A program made the translations under genes and the position numbers. From the NCBI GenBank assembly GCA_031258035.1, contig JAIRNL010000134.1, forward strand, positions 1 to 6,732: 6,732 nucleotides of DNA, given 5' to 3'. The DNA comes from Azoarcus sp. GTDB lineage: Bacteria > Pseudomonadota > Gammaproteobacteria > Burkholderiales > Rhodocyclaceae. The notes under the pieces are model-generated. The model searched no databases. It saw only the letters and a list, made by a program, of their open reading frames with translations, and had not been told where the DNA came from. Below are positions 6,487-6,732 of this stretch, one piece after another. Within the stretch, counting starts at the first letter, position 1. Every line of letters starts with the position of its first letter.

Positions 6487-6574
6487 TGAGTGCGGTCATC
6501 TTCAAAAATGAGTGCAGTGATTTTCAGAAATCAGTGCAGTGATTTTTTACAACGGCTGCTGTCATTTTCCATAA
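6487..6574. repeat. Four tandem 22-bp repeats, possible end of an IS21-like element
   Basis: Units start at 6487, 6509, 6531 and 6553, each exactly 22 bp, with core T(G/C)AGTGC(A/G)GT(G/C)AT(T/C)TTC and an A-rich tail. Units 2 and 3 share an identical 14-mer AGTGCAGTGATTTT (6511-6524 and 6533-6546); unit 1 has a few changes, and unit 4 (CGGCTGCTGTCATTTTCC) is the most diverged. The period of about two helical turns puts each copy on the same DNA face, as expected of protein-binding sites. IS21-family ends carry several such short repeats as transposase sites, and the neighbouring recombinase relic supports a mobile origin. No transposase gene is in the window. The repeats are seen; their identity is inference. 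Confidence 0.7.
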
Positions 6575-6599
6575 TGGCATTGACGGAAATTCATCGCAT

Positions 6600-6624
6600 C
6601 CCATGACCATGCTCCGATCATGGG
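6600..6624 (-). terminator. Hairpin just after the CoA-transferase stop
   Basis: CCCATGA (6600-6606) is the exact complement of TCATGGG (6618-6624), a 7-bp stem with an 11-base loop directly abutting the minus-strand stop codon at 6625-6627. No T-run follows on the minus strand, so termination strength is doubtful. Position is the main support. Confidence 0.35.
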
Positions 6625-6732
6625 TCAGATCACGCCCTTGGCCGATAGTGCGTCGATGTCCGCGCTCTGTATGTCGGTCAGGGTCGAGAGCACTTCCCGC
6701 GTATGTTGCCCCAGCGTGGGCGGGGCGGTGCG
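6625..6732 (-). CDS. CaiB/BaiF-type (class III) CoA-transferase, C-terminal fragment (truncated by window edge)
   Basis: The minus strand from the window end is open for 35 codons and stops with TGA at 6625-6627. It reads PPTLGQHTREVLSTL, then ADIDALSAKGVI at the end. This is the characteristic C-terminus of class III CoA-transferases (formyl-CoA transferase, CaiB, BaiF, L-malyl/succinyl-CoA transferases), where P-P-x-L-G-Q-H-T-x-E-V-L precedes a final helix D-x-(E/D)-I-x-x-L-x-x-x-G-(V/A)-I. These enzymes move CoA between organic acids via an aspartyl-CoA thioester intermediate in the missing N-terminal part. The substrate cannot be told from the tail. The start and about 90% of the gene lie beyond the right edge. 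Confidence 0.78.
   Translation of the reverse strand, partial: RTAPPTLGQHTREVLSTLTDIQSADIDALSAKGVI

Noticed and set aside
6487..6574. CRISPR array
   Set aside because: The 22-bp units are directly abutting with no unique spacers, diverge steadily, and no cas gene is nearby.

Overview
The window looks like chromosomal DNA of a GC-rich Gram-negative bacterium. A TonB-dependent outer-membrane receptor fixes the Gram-negative envelope. The strong G/C third-position preference, the class I polyphosphate kinase and a CaiB/BaiF-type CoA-transferase end would fit a betaproteobacterium, possibly of the Rhodocyclales. That placement is inference; no rRNA or other phylogenetic marker is present.

Region 1 (1-3252, + strand) is a probable two-gene unit. 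It holds the 3' part of a TonB-dependent receptor (plug domain lies off the left edge) and, 63 bp downstream, a 432-residue protein with beta-propeller-like repeats and no recognisable family. The propeller gene has a good ribosome binding site and a GTG start, and is in the same frame as the receptor, separated by one TGA and a hairpin. Region 2 (3253-5437) is ppk1 on the - strand, convergent with region 1; it is complete and has all the catalytic residues I can check.

Region 3 (5438-6624) looks like a small accessory island. Divergent from ppk1 is an intact mntA-hepT (MNT-HEPN, type VII) toxin-antitoxin operon: a minimal nucleotidyltransferase antitoxin and a HEPN ribonuclease toxin overlapping by ATGA. 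The toxin's 3' end runs into a frameshifted remnant of a serine recombinase C-terminal helix-turn-helix, read by the toxin in another frame, so its last ~15 residues appear to be scavenged from a dead mobile element. After the remnant come a strong GC hairpin and four 22-bp tandem repeats, possibly the end of an IS21-like insertion sequence. Region 4 (6625-6732, - strand) is the C-terminal end of a CaiB/BaiF-type CoA-transferase.

Functionally, the receptor and propeller may act together in uptake of an unknown ligand, ppk1 makes polyphosphate, and MntA is expected to silence HepT by AMPylating the Tyr of its RX4HXY motif. No wholly new multi-gene system is evident. The most notable points are the chimeric hepT 3' end with its repeat array and the unassigned propeller protein paired with the receptor.
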